NCBI RefSeq assembly: GCF_022539505.1 | Contig: NC_061513.1 | Span: forward strand, 352,203,696 to 352,267,695 | Source: Lolium rigidum | Taxonomy: Eukaryota > Streptophyta > Magnoliopsida > Poales > Poaceae | Length of the DNA stretch: 64,000 nucleotides | Direction: 5' to 3' | Shown: one piece after another, positions 10,962-21,531 of the stretch | Numbering within the stretch: position 1 is the stretch's first letter | Layout: each line of letters opens with the position of its first letter | Notes under the pieces: generated by a model | Database searches by the model: none | Told to the model about the DNA's origin: nothing | The model's input: the letters and a program-made list of their open reading frames with translations, nothing else | Position numbers and translations under genes: made by a program

Positions 10962-11736
10962 CCTCCTTGCTTGTGAAAGATCCCTCCGAACGAGGCATCC
11001 GGATAGTCCTTGTGTTGTCCTGAAAGCCTCGCATAAAAATTGTTAACAATAACATTACGGGGAGCTCATGAATGGGACATTTGAGCATTAGTGACTTCAA
11101 TCTCCCCCATGCTTGAGAAATACTCTCTCCATCACGAGGATAAAAGTTATAAATATAATTCCTATCAATATGCACTTCATGAGGAGGATAAAATTTAGAA
11201 TAAAAGAGAGGTACAATTTCCTCCCAACCAAGAGAATGACTATTCGTCAACAATTTATACCAATGCGCCGCTTTACCGGACAACGAAAAAGAGAATAGCT
11301 TCTTCCTCACTTCATCCATAGAGATACCTGCACACTTGAATAACCCGCATAATCCATGCAAAAACAGTAAATGATCTCCAGGATGGACAGTTCCATCCCC
11401 TTCATAGCGGTTATCAATAACACGTTCAACAATTTTCATGGGTATTTTGAAAGCAGTACTTGCAGTTGGTGGACAAGCATCATTAGAGTTATCGCATATG
11501 GGAGATAAAGCATTATCAGAACAAATTTTCTCCCCTAAGGATGGGAAGCTAAAAATATCACAGAAACTAGCTTCCCCAAGCTTAGACTTATTCATAGAAT
11601 TAGCAATGATTGCGTTCATACTAATAACATTGCTACTAGCATGCAATTGAGGCTCCATTGGTTCTTTAATTTTCGCATCACACAATTTATGTCTTAACTT
11701 AGGAAATAAATTAAAAAGCTCATAGTTGTATTCCAT
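10915..11736 (-). CDS. Gypsy Gag of element B
   Basis: A 273-aa frame from ATG at 11736. Residues ~1-90 form a family-specific head (KEPMEPQLHASSNV, SKLGEASF). Residues ~100-250 are the retrotransposon Gag core: HPGDHLLFLHGLCGLF, then FSFSLSGKAAHWYKLL, WEEIVPLFYSKFYPP and ESISQAWGRLKSLMLKCP. This core forms the capsid shell. No CCHC zinc knuckle is seen downstream, in line with a non-autonomous element whose RNA may be packaged with help. The primer site and 5' LTR lie ~130-160 bp upstream. Confidence 0.85.
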   Translation of the reverse strand: MEYNYELFNLFPKLRHKLCDAKIKEPMEPQLHASSNVISMNAIIANSMNKSKLGEASFCDIFSFPSLGEKICSDNALSPICDNSNDACPPTASTAFKIPMKIVERVIDNRYEGDGTVHPGDHLLFLHGLCGLFKCAGISMDEVRKKLFSFSLSGKAAHWYKLLTNSHSLGWEEIVPLFYSKFYPPHEVHIDRNYIYNFYPRDGESISQAWGRLKSLMLKCPIHELPVMLLLTIFMRGFQDNTRTIRMPRSEGSFTSKEVEARWDLLDRIEENR

Positions 11737-11869
11737 TATGCCTTACTAGTGTTAAACAAGAAACAAAAAGATGCAATTGCAGGATCTAAAGGAAATAGCT
11801 TCGAGTACTTACAACGGCGAAAATAGCTTAGTAGCCGAGATCCGGAGTGTGAGTACCTTTTACCTTTCC

Positions 11870-11887
11870 TCCCCGGCAACGGCGCCA
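11870..11887 (-). other. Primer-binding site of B (tRNA-Asp type)
   Basis: Reverse complement of TGGCGCCGTTGCCGGGGA, ten bases inside the LTR end at 11898. It fixes B's orientation as minus. Confidence 0.85.
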
Positions 11888-11897
11888 GAAAAGTGCT

Positions 11898-13308
11898 TGA
11901 TGTGTACGGGAGCTTCTATTCTTGTAGACAGTGTTGGGCCTCCAAGAGCAGAGGTTTGTAGAACAGCAGCAAGTTTCCCTTAAGTGGATCACCCAAGGTT
12001 TATCGAACTCAGGGAGGAAGAGGTCAAAGATATCCCTCTCGAGCAACCCTGCGATCACAATGCAAGAAGTCTCTTGTGTCCCCAACACACCTAATTGGTG
12101 CACTAGTTCGGTGAAGAGATAGTGAGATGCAAGTAATATGGATGAGTATGAGTGGTAATAGCAATCTGAATAAAATATGGCAGTGAGTAAACATGCAACA
12201 AAACAGTAAACAAACGGAGATTCGATGCTTGGAAGCAAGGCCCAGGGATCCTGCTTTCACTAGTGGACACTCTCAACAATGATCACATAATAGAACCACT
12301 CTACACCCTCTTGTTGGATGATGAACACCACTAACTGTGTAGGATCACACGAACCCTCAATGCCGGAGTTAACAAGCTCCACAGTATTCAATGTTCATAT
12401 TTAAATAACCTTAGAGTGTAAGGTAGATCAACACAATCACACCAAGAACTAACATAGCATGCACACTGTCACCATCACACTATGAAGGAGGCATAAATCA
12501 CATCAATTCTTATCATAGCAATAGTTAACTTCATAATCTACAAGAGATCACAATCATAACCCACGCCAAGTACTACACAATGCACACACTATCACCATTA
12601 CACCGTGCAGGAGGAATAGACTACTTTAATAACATCACTAGAGTAGCACATAGATGATATTCAACTAGATCACATAAAGAGAGAGATGAACCACATAGCT
12701 ACAGCGGAGCCCTCAGCCCCGGGGGTGAATTACTCCCTCCTCATCATAGAGACAGCAATGGCGGTGAAGATGGCGGTGAAGACGGCAGTGGAGATGACTC
12801 CGGGGGCAACTCCCCGTCCCGGCAGGGTGCCGGAACAGAGACTTCTGTCCCCCGAATTGGAGTTTCGCAATGGCGGCGGCTCTGGAAGGTTTTCTCTGGT
12901 TTCGTCGAACTGCCCGATGTTTTTAGGTCAGGGACGACTAAATAGGCGAAGAGGCGGAGTCGGAGGGGCCACGGGGTGCCCACACACTAGGGGGGCGCCC
13001 CCCCTGGGCCGCGCCGCCCTGTGGTGTGGGGCCCCCTGGCTCCTCTCCGGTACCTCTTCGATGCTCTGGAACCTTCCGGGAAAAATAGGATGTTGGGCGT
13101 TGATTTCGTCCGATTCCGAAAATATTCCCTTACTAGGATTTCTGAAACCAAAAACAGCAGAAAACAGCAACTGGCCTTTCGGCATCTCGTCAATAGGTTA
13201 GTTCCAGAAAACGCATCAAAACGATGTAAAGTGTGTATAAAACATGTAAGTATCATCAATAATGTGGCATGGAACATAAGAAATTATCGATACGTCGGAG
13301 ACGTATCA
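11898..13308 (-). repeat. Element B 5' LTR
   Basis: A 1411-bp LTR reading leftwards from TGATACGTCTCC at 13308 to CGTACACATCA at 11898. Its end (CGTACACATCA) differs from both A (ACGCATCA) and C (CGTAGACATCA), so B is a third subfamily sharing the same LTR start. Confidence 0.85.
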
Positions 13309-14058
13309 GTTCATGCCTCCATTAAATCTGGGACAGTGACAGAAAGTTCTAAGGTTGTGGATGTGTTGTTGCCACTAGGGATAAAACATTGATGCTATGT
13401 CCGAGGATGTAGTTATCGATTACATTACGCACCATACTTAATGCAATTGTCTGTTGTTTGCAACTTAATACTGGAAGGGGTTCGGATGATAACTCGAAGG
13501 TGGACTTTTTAGGCATAGATGCATGCTTGGATAGCGGTCTATGTACTTTGTCGTAATGCCCAATTAAATCTCACTATACTCATGATATCATGTATGTGCA
13601 TGGTCATGTCCTCTCTATTTGTCAATTGCCCGACCGTAATTTGTTCACCCAACATGCTATTTATCTTATGGGAGAGACACCTCTAGTGAATCGTGGACCC
13701 CGGTCCATTCTTTTACATTGAATACAATCTACCGCAATACTTGTTCTACTCGTTTTCTGCAAACAATCATCATCCACACTATACATCTAATCATTTGTTA
13801 CAGACAAGCCGGTGAGATTGACAACCCCACTTGTTTCGTTGGGGCAAAGTACTTTGGTTGTGTTGTGCAGGTTCCACGTTGGCGCCGGAATCCCTGGTGT
13901 TGCGCCGCACTACATCCCGCCGCCATCAACCTTCGACGTGCTTCTTGACTCCTACTGGTTCGATAAACCTTGGTTTCTTACTGAGGGAAAACTTACTGTT
14001 GTGCGCATCACACCTTCCTCTTGGGGTTCCCAACGGACGTGTCAATTTACGCGCATCA
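13309..14058 (+). repeat. Element A 3' LTR remnant
   Basis: The last 750 bp of A's LTR, from GTTCATGCCTCC to ACGCGCATCA, followed by TSD AGGGT at 14059-14063. It is nearly identical to 4067-4814. Confidence 0.85.
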
Positions 14059-14272
14059 AGGGTTAGGTTCAGCTCGCGCTGCGCCCGGACGATGTCGGCG
14101 CCGTTCGCGAGCAGCTTCTCGCGTTGTGCCTCCAGCTCCGCCTGAGCCGCTACCGGGTCGATGTTCTGTGCGATGGGCGTTGCCAGCACGTTCATCGCCG
14201 CTTGGAGTGGTGTCTACGGTGGCGCGGAAGATGTTCCCGCAGCGCCTGCGTCGCGCTCCAGCGGTGGTTTGG
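14059..14272 (-). pseudogene. H1 Gag, piece between elements A and F
   Basis: The minus-strand frame MNVLATPIAQNIDPVAAQAE starts at 14195 and runs to 14064, then continues after A at 1501. Upstream of that ATG, 14196-14272 is open except for one TAG, and joins in the same frame the piece at 63796-64000 after F. The composition (Ala/Gln/Glu-rich, coiled-coil-like) suits the N-terminal part of a Gag. 14268-14272 is TTTGG, the TSD of F; 14059-14063 is AGGGT, the TSD of A. Confidence 0.75.
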
Positions 14273-14396
14273 TGATGACCCACAAGTATAGGGGATCGCA
14301 ACAGTCTTCGAGGGAAGTAAAACCCAATTTATTGATTCGACACAAGGGGAGACAAAGAATACTTGAAAGCCTTAACAGCGGAGTTGTCAATTCAGC
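14273..14396 (-). repeat. Element F 3' LTR, only the distal 124 bp
   Basis: TGATGACCCACAAGTATAGG and the following ~105 bp match 62404-62514 of F's other LTR. The sequence stops at a scaffold gap. Confidence 0.85.
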
Positions 14397-14496
14397 NNNN
14401 NNNNNNNNNNNNNNNNNNNNNNNNNNNNNNNNNNNNNNNNNNNNNNNNNNNNNNNNNNNNNNNNNNNNNNNNNNNNNNNNNNNNNNNNNNNNNNNN
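14397..14496. other. Scaffold gap 1 (100 N)
   Basis: Exactly 100 N. The two flanks are unrelated (F LTR on the left, a CACTA end on the right), so the real missing length is unknown. Confidence 0.98.
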
Positions 14497-14598
14497 TTCC
14501 ACAACAGACCCATATCGTCGGGTTAGGCCCATAGGCGACGAAAAATACCCCTTAGCGGACGATTTTGAGACGTTGTCTATCGAACTTTTCTTGTAGTG
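14497..14598. mobile_element. Terminal fragment of a second CACTA transposon
   Basis: The 102 bp end in ...AACTTTTCTTGTAGTG, the reverse complement of a CACTACAAGAAAAGTT terminus. The element sits in C's 5' LTR, which resumes at GTCATGCACTC (14602). TCC at 14599-14601 is the likely 3-bp TSD. The remainder is lost in the gap. Its terminus differs from the CACTA at 47159-62403 (CACTACTAGGAAAAG), so it is another family. Confidence 0.7.
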
Positions 14599-14601
14599 TC
14601 C

Positions 14602-15182
14602 GTCATGCACTCTAAGGTTATTTAAATATGAACATTGAATATTGTGGAGCTTGTTAACTCCGGCATTGAGGGTTCGTGTAATCCTACACGGTTAGTGGTG
14701 TTCATCATCCAACAAGAGGGTGTAGAGTCTAGCATCTATCTATTTATTCCGTTATGTGATCAATGTTGAGAGTTTCCACTAGTGAAAGTATGATCCGTAG
14801 GCCTTGTTCCTAAATACTTGCTATCGCCGTTTGTTATTCTTGTTTTCTTGCATCTTTACTTCCTGCAATATTAATACCATCAATCGCACGCCAGCAAGCA
14901 CTTTTCCGGTGCCGTTACTACTTGCTCATATATATTCATACCACCTGTATTTCACTATCTCTTCGCCGAACTAGTGCACCTATTAGGTGTGTTGGGGACA
15001 CAAGAGACTTCTTGCTTTGTGGTTGCAGGGTTGCATGAGAGGGATATCTTTGACCTCTTCCTCCCTGAGTTCGATAAACCTCGGGTGATCCACTTAAGGG
15101 AAACTTGCTCGCTGTTCTACAAACCTCTCGCTCTTGGAGGCCCAACAACTGTCTACAAGAATAGAAGCACCCGTAGACATCA
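14602..15182 (+). repeat. Element C 5' LTR, distal part
   Basis: Matches 26785-27363 of the 3' LTR and ends CGTAGACATCA. The proximal ~1.1 kb are missing beyond the CACTA fragment and gap 1. Confidence 0.85.
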
Positions 15183-15192
15183 AGCTATTTTC

Positions 15193-15210
15193 TGGCGCCG
15201 TTGCCGGGGA
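15193..15210 (+). other. Primer-binding site of C (tRNA-Asp type)
   Basis: TGGCGCCGTTGCCGGGGA ten bases inside the LTR. Confidence 0.85.
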
Positions 15211-15420
15211 GATCAAGACACGCTGCAAGGGGAGTCTCCACAATCCAATCTCTTTACTTTGTTTTTGTCTTGCTTTATTTTATTTACTTACTTGTTTGCT
15301 GCATTATATCAAAACACAAAAAAAAATTAGTTGCTAGCTTTACTTTATTTACTGTCTTGCACTCTATATCAAAAACACACAAAAAATTAGTTTACTTGCA
15401 TTTACTTTACTTGATTCATC

Positions 15421-16067
15421 ATGTTTCCTTTTGATTTTACCGTAAAAGACATACCGGTAGGACGTGGGTCTATAGTTGGGAGAAATAATATAGAAGAATT
15501 TTTCAATCATGTTAGTACCGTTGAAGATTTTGAAGATAGACACTTGGTAGAACTTGCTCCTACTTATGAAATTGCTCTGTCGTTGCTTTAGTTAGCATGT
15601 TGGAAACTAAATTTGTTAATCTCAATCCTATAATCCAACACATGTTTCTTACACTCGGTGATATGGAAGAAGGGGAAAAGAAAGATTTTGTTTTAGAAAC
15701 CCTTTTTAGAGAATTTGGTGGTATAGCAAGAGAGGCTAGAAAAGTCTTTATTAAATATAAGATGCTTGGTTCTTATACCAATTTTGTTAGTATCCTTGAA
15801 AATATGGATATGGAGAGAGTAAGGTACACTAATAACATTAATGATGGTGGGGAGATCAAAGCACCAATACCATGTAAGCTCCTAGCGATGAATGAAGCGC
15901 TAGAAAATAACTATGCTTCGCTTGTTCCTGAAAATTTGTTTCATGAGAGTAGCAAGCCCAAGACTAATGAAAAGGGAGCCGCTGAAACTTATGTATCCAA
16001 TATACTATGCATGGTTGAGAAAACTCCAAACCCCGCTGTTGATGCTTCATCTCTTGATAATACTTGA
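15421..16067 (+). pseudogene. Coding region of C, two frames, family unknown
   Basis: The first frame, 15421-15591 (56 aa, start MFPFDFTVKDIPVGRG), is followed after five bases by a 156-aa frame, 15597-16067 (start MLETKFVNLNPIIQHM, containing GDMEEGEKKDFVLETLFREFGG). The close spacing and continuous codon-like character suggest one original protein broken by an indel near 15590. I do not see a Gag core, zinc knuckle or Pol motif. The frame position, between primer site and 3' module, is where A and B carry Gag, so C replaced Gag by another coding sequence. Function unknown. Confidence 0.55.
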
Positions 16068-18515
16068 TATACACTTTCTGCGCCTAGTCGAAAGGCGTTA
16101 AGAAAAGCGCTTATGGGAGACAACCCATGTTTTTACTACAGTATTTTCGTTTTATATTTGAGTCTTGGAAGTTGTTTACTACTGTAGCAACCTCTCCTTA
16201 TCTTAGTTTTGTGTTTTGTTGTGCCAAGTAAAGTCTTTGATAGTAAGGTTCATACTAGATTTGGATTACATAGCGCATTACTGATTTCTTTCGTTGTCAC
16301 GAATTTCGACCTGCCCTCTCGTAGGTAGCTCAGAAAATTAAGCCAATTTACGTGCATGATCCTCGGATATGTACGCAACTTTCATTCAATTTGGGCATTT
16401 TCATTTGAGCAAGTCTGGTGCCTCAATAAAATCCATCTTTACGGACTCGTTCTGTTTTGACAGATTCTGCCTTTTTATTTCGCATTGCCTCTTTTGCTAT
16501 GTTGGATGAATTTCTTTGATCCATTAATGTCCAAGTAGCTTTATGCAATGTCCAGAAGTGTTAAGAATGATTGTGTCACCTCTGAACATGTTAATTTTTA
16601 TTGTCCACTAACCCTCTAATGAGTTGTTTCGAGTTTGGTGTGGAGGAAGTTTTCAAGGATCAAGAGAGGAGAATGATGCAATATGATCAAGGAGAGTGAA
16701 GGCTCTAAGCTTGGGGATGCCCCGGTGGTTCACCCCTGCATATTCTAAGAAGACTCAAGCGTCTAAGCTTGGGGATGCCCAAGGCATCCCCTTCTTCATC
16801 GACAACATTATCGGGTTCCTCCCCTGAAACTATATTTTTATTCCGTCACATCTTATGTACTTTGCTTGGAGCGTCGGTTTGTTTTTGTTTTTGTTTTTGT
16901 TTGAATAAAATGGATCCTAGCATTCATTGTGTGGGAGAGAGACACGCTCCGCTGTTGCATATGGAAAAGTATGTCCTTAGGCTTTACTCATAGTATTCAT
17001 GGCGAAGGTTGAATCTTCTTCGTTAAATTGTTATATGGTTGGAATCGGGAAATGCTACATGTAGTAATTCTAAAATGTCTTGAATAATTTGATACTTGGC
17101 AATTGTTGTGCTCATGTTTAAGCTCTTGCATCATATACTTTGCACCCATTAATGAAGAAATACATAGAGCTTGCTAAAATTTGGTTTGCATAATTGGTCT
17201 CTCTAAGGTCTAGATAATTAATAGTATTGAGTTTGAACAACAAGGAAGACGGTGTAGAGTCTTATAATGTTTACAATATGTCTTTTATGTGAGTTTTGCT
17301 GCACTGGTTCATCCTTGTGTTTGTTTCAAATAACCTTGCTAGCCTAAGCCTTGTATCGAGAGGGAATACTTCTCATGCATCCAAAATCCTTGAGCCAACC
17401 ACTATGCCATTTGTGTCCACCATACCTACCTACTACAGGGTATTTCTCCGCCATTCCAAAGTAAATTGCTTGAGTGCTACCTTTAAATAATTCAAAATTT
17501 ATCACCTCTGATTTGTGTCAATGTTTTATAGCTCATGAGGAAGTATGTGGAGTTTATCTTTCATTCTTGTTGGGCAACTTTCACCAATGGACTAGTGGCT
17601 TCATCCGCTTATCCAATAATTTTGCAAAAAGAGGCGGCAATGGGATTCCCAGGTCCCAAGTTAATTAACCTAAATAGACACTCCTCCATGGTATGTGATT
17701 GTTGGATGGCACCCGAAGGATTCGGTTAGCCATGGCTTGAGAAAGCAAAGGTGGGGAGGAGTGTCATCATAATAAAACTAAAATAAAAAGGCACTCCTTC
17801 ATGGTATGAGATTGTTGGCGGGCACCCGAGGATTCGGTTAGCCATGGTTTGTGAAAGAAAGGTTGGAAGGAGTGCCACCCAAAAATAAAAATAATTCATG
17901 GGAGCCGCTCTTTGAAGGTTTGTCCGGCAAGGGGTTAGAGTGCCCACTACCATTCGTTGACAACAACAAACACCTCTCAAAATTTTACTTTTATGCTCTC
18001 TTTATGTTTTCAAAACCAAAGCTCTAGCACAAATATAGCAATCAATGCTTCCCTCTGCGAAGGGCCATTCTTTTACCTTTTATGTTGAGTCGGTTCACCT
18101 ATCTCTCTCCACCTCAAGAAGCAAACACTTGTGTGAAGCTGTGCATTGATTCCTACATACTTGCATATTGCACTTGTTATATTACTTTACATTGACAATA
18201 TCCATGAGATATACATGTTATAAGTTGAAAGCAACCGCTGAAACTTAATCTTCCTTTGTGTTGCTTCAATACCTTTACTATGAATTTATTGCTTTATGAG
18301 TTAACTCTTATGCAAGACTTATTGAGGCTTGTCTTGAAAGTACTATTCATGAAAAGTCTTTGCTTTATGATTCATTTGTTTACTCATGTCATTCACCATT
18401 GTTTTGATCGCTGCATTCATTACATATGTTTACAATAGTATGATCAAGGTTATGATGGCATGTCACTCCAGAAATTATCTTTGTTATCTTTACCTGCTCG
18501 GGACGAGCAGGAACT
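16068..18515 (+). other. Noncoding 3' internal region of C
   Basis: Up to about 17480 it is colinear with A's 5880-7300. From about 18000 it matches the reverse complement of B's 7600-8100. The stretch 17490-17990 is specific to C and holds a pair of hairpin-ended repeats (17677-17876). Polypurine-like motifs are at 16707-16720 and 16765-16778. No coding is supportable. Confidence 0.7.
17677..17876 (+). repeat. Two ~88-bp direct repeats, each with inverted ends
   Basis: Unit 1 (17677-17765) begins GACACTCCTCC and ends GGAGGAGTGTC. Unit 2 (17790-17876) begins GGCACTCCTTC and ends GGAAGGAGTGCC. Both share the core ATTCGGTTAGCCATGG. Each unit could fold into a long hairpin; the inverted ends have changed together between the two units, which hints that pairing matters. 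Confidence 0.7.
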
Positions 18516-18529
18516 AAGCTTGGGGATGC
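18516..18529 (+). other. Polypurine tract of C
   Basis: AAGCTTGGGGATGC directly before the 3' LTR start TGATACG at 18530. Confidence 0.8.
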
Positions 18530-19633
18530 TGATACGTCTCCGACGTATCGATAATTTCTAATGTTCCATGCCACATTATTGATGATATCTACATGTTTTA
18601 TGCATACTTTATGTCATTATTATGCGTTTTCCGGAACTAACCTATTGACGAGATGCCGAAGGGCCGGTTCTCGTTTTACTGCTGTTTTTGGTTCCAGAAA
18701 TCCTAGTAAGGAAATATTCTCGGAATCGGACGAAATCAAGGCCCAGCATCCTATTTTTCCACGAAGCTTCCAGAACACCCGAGAGTCGCCAGAGGGGGGC
18801 CACAGGCCCACCACACATGACCCTGGCGCAGCCAAGGGGGGGGCCCGCGCCCCCTGTTGTGTCGCCGCCTCGTCACCTCTCCGACTCCGCCTCTTCGCCT
18901 ATAAAAAGGTCCCTGGCCTAAAACTTCGGGACGAAAAAAGCCTCGGTACGAGAAACCTTCCAGAGCCGCCGCCATCGCGAAGCCAAGATCTGAGGGACAG
19001 GAGTCTCTGTTCCGGCACGCCGCCGGGAAGGGGAAGTGCCCCCGGAAGGCTCCTCCATCGACACCACCGCCATCTTCATCAACGCTGCTGTCTCCCATGA
19101 GGAGGGAGTAGTTCTCCATCGAGGCTCGGGGCTGTACCGGTAGCTATGTGGTTAATCTCTCTCCTATGTGCTTCAATACAATAATCTCATGAGCTGCCTT
19201 ACATGATTGAGATTCATATGATGATGCTTGTAATCTAGATGTGATTGTGCTAGTCAAGTGGGTTTTACTTATGTGATCTCCGGAGACTCCTTGTCCCACG
19301 TGTGTAAAGGTGACAGTGTGTGCACCGTGTGGGTCTCTTAGGCTATATTTCACGGAATACTTATTCACCGTTATGAATGGCATAGTGAAGTGCTTATTTA
19401 TATCCCTTAATGATTGCAATGTGTTTTGTATCACAATTTATCTGTGTGCTACTCTAGTGATGTTATTAAAGTAGTTTATTCCTCCCTGCACGGTGTAATG
19501 GTGACGAGTGTGTGCATCGTGTAGTACTTGGCGTAGGCTATGATTGTGATCTCTTGTAGATTATGAAGTTAACTATTGCTATGATAGTATTGATGTGATC
19601 TATTCCTCCTTTCGTAGTGTGAAGGTGACGGTG
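18530..19633 (+). repeat. Element C 3' LTR, first part
   Basis: Begins TGATACGTCTCCGACGTATC after the polypurine tract and is broken at 19633 by element D (TSD CGGTG at 19629-19633). Confidence 0.88.
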
Positions 19634-20792
19634 TGTTGCGGTCGAAACCCACCGGCGGGCAGCGGCCCGGCAACACCGTAGAGCCGGGAACAACTAGGGC
19701 TGCGGCTGGCCCCGGTCCCTCGGAGCGACGGCCCGCAAAGCCTCCTCGGTCACACGTCCGATGCTATCGCAAGGGAGTGCCACCGACCTATACCTGGTCG
19801 GGAAGGTGTTGGATGATGCCTCGCTTAGTTTCTGCATGGCATACACGTAAACATTAAATACGAGCCTCGATCGACTCTCAGGTTATCCTGTGAATCGGCT
19901 CAAAGAGCCGATCCACCCATGATTCGTACAAGGTGTCCGAATATATGGTGGTCCTGCTTGATCAAGATAAAGCTAATGCGATCTACGACGATTTAGGGTT
20001 TTCACTAATCGGTTCATCCTACTCACGATTGGGCCTCGCGCTCGCGTACGGTGATCGTAAGCCGATCCTAGACAGGGCCTAAAAACCAACACGAGGTTGA
20101 TCCCCGGAACATCCTGTCTAGGGCTAGCAAACTTCACCCTACACGCCGCTGGATCCTCCAACCCTTTGTAAGGCCTAACTATTGCGGATGTTAAACTAAT
20201 CCTTGGTGAACAAGGAGCAACCGTAACGGATCAGATCTACTAAACTATGATCAAGCGGGGTGCCGCCCTACACCTAAGATAGGTGTAAGGGCGGCTAGAT
20301 GTATAAGGGTTGCACTACGACAGCATATGATACGAAGAACAATGCTAACCCTAACACATCTGAGATAACTACGTTGCTCGCCATCAAAAAGGCTTCAGCA
20401 CGAGCAACGCATGAACAACGTGGGTAGGCTTGTCTTGCCTAGATCGCAAGATGCGATCTAGGCAGCATGGTGCTACCGGAGAAACCCTCGAGACGAAGGA
20501 GTTGGCGATGCGCCGAGATTTGTTTGTGTTGAACGTTGGTTGTTGTTTATTTCATAAACCCTAGATACATATTTATAGTCCAAAGGACTTTCTAATTCGG
20601 GCGTGCACCTAACCGTGCACGGGTAAAACTCTAACTCCTAACCGACATGTAATCTAATATGTTACAGATACAAGGGCAAACTAGCCCAAACTTTGCATGT
20701 AAGGCCGATTCACGTATTTCTTCTATATATATATCTTCAAGTCCATCTTGATCGCGGCCCACCTCTGACTCGGTCAAATTCTGGTGATAACA
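19634..20792 (-). repeat. Element D 3' LTR
   Basis: Identical in structure to 25581-26745; rich in the paired motifs AGCCGAT/ATCGGCT, including AATCGGCTCAAAGAGCCGAT. Ends TGATAACA next to the polypurine tract. Confidence 0.92.
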
Positions 20793-21074
20793 CATGCCCC
20801 CTGGTTTTGGAAATGACATTTCCAAAATCATTACGCTTTTCTTTCGTCGGGTCATGTCGTGGCAGAGCAGAAACCGCCGCGAGAATCCTCATCATGATGC
20901 CTTGCCCCTTCCACTTCTCCACATGGCCGCAAAATTTTCCTGTTGGGCATCATCTCCTCGGAAACTGCTGTGGCATTGAATCTCCCTCATATCCCTTTTA
21001 TTTAACCGTTCTAAACAGCTCGCTCCTCCTTCGTCCTCCTCGCATTAGCACCAAAAAAACCCTCCTGTGCCACC

Positions 21075-21531
21075 ATGTCTTCCTCCTCCTCCTCCTCCGA
21101 GCTTTCCTACGGGTCATCCTCTTCCCGCGAGACGCCGCCGGACATCCGCGCCCCGGAAAAATGGGACCTGGAAGACCACGCCTCCTCCATCTGGTCCGAA
21201 GACGACCAGTCCCTGACCAGCGGGGATGAAGGTCTTCAGTTCCTTGCCGTCGGGGAACTGGAGTCGGAGAGCGAGGACGACCGGTTCCCCTGGGACGGCT
21301 GCCCCACCTCTTGAAGAAGAGGAAGAGGAAGACGACGACGATGACGACGACTCCCTCGAGGGCTACCCGCCGGCGAAACGCCTTCGCATGTGGTGGGATG
21401 ACGACAGCAGCGACGATGAAGACGGGGATGAAGCTCCCGTAGAGGGCTACGGGAGTAGCGACGAGGAGCCCATCGGCAGCAGTGCCGATGAGAGTTCCGA
21501 AGATGACGACGAGGGCAGCGATGGCCCGTAG
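21075..21531 (+). pseudogene. Antisense acidic Ser-rich protein gene of D (one frameshift)
   Basis: The plus-strand frame is opposite to D's gag. It starts MSSSSSSSELSYGSSSSRE at 21075 within a strong context (GCCACCATG), with a TATA-like TTTTATTTAACC ~70 bp upstream (20996-21007). The first phase ends at 21314; the second, open to 21531, continues the homology to D2's intact protein. A single indel near 21305 therefore breaks a ~150-aa protein. Shared landmarks with D2 are WSEDD.SLT, an acidic run, PPAKR (possible nuclear signal) and the ending EGSDGP. An AATGAA signal follows at 21643. Such proteins could be nuclear acidic factors, but I recognise no family. Confidence 0.65.

Larger units (their letters stand above)
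7513..13308 (-). mobile_element. Element B: inverted Sabrina-like Gypsy nested in the 3' LTR of A
   Basis: Read on the minus strand B has a 5' LTR (13308 down to 11898, 1411 bp), a tRNA-Asp-type primer site (11887-11870), a Gag frame, a second conserved frame, a noncoding 3' region, a polypurine tract (7587-7574) and a 61-bp stub of 3' LTR (7573-7513). It lies inside A's 3' LTR, which resumes at 13309 with GTTCA. Its left TSD was removed by the deletion that joined A and B. No Pol domains are visible. Confidence 0.85.
1502..14058 (+). mobile_element. Element A: Sabrina-like Gypsy, non-autonomous, with nested insertions
   Basis: The element begins TGATACGTCTC and ends ACGCGCATCA, with the 5-bp TSD AGGGT at 1497-1501 and 14059-14063. 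Order: 5' LTR (1502-1840 plus 3559-4814, about 1.6 kb), tRNA-Asp-type primer-binding site, one Gag-like frame (5115-5876), a long noncoding 3' region, then a 3' LTR of which only 13309-14058 remains. A solo LTR is inserted in the 5' LTR and inverted element B in the 3' LTR. A deletion ending at 7512/7513 removed the end of A's internal region, the first half of its 3' LTR and most of B's 3' LTR. No protease, reverse transcriptase or integrase is visible, so A depends on another element for movement. Confidence 0.88.

Noticed and set aside
18561..19100. 179-aa frame in the C LTR
   Set aside because: It lies wholly inside LTR sequence, lacks any domain, and the same LTR in other copies has stops.
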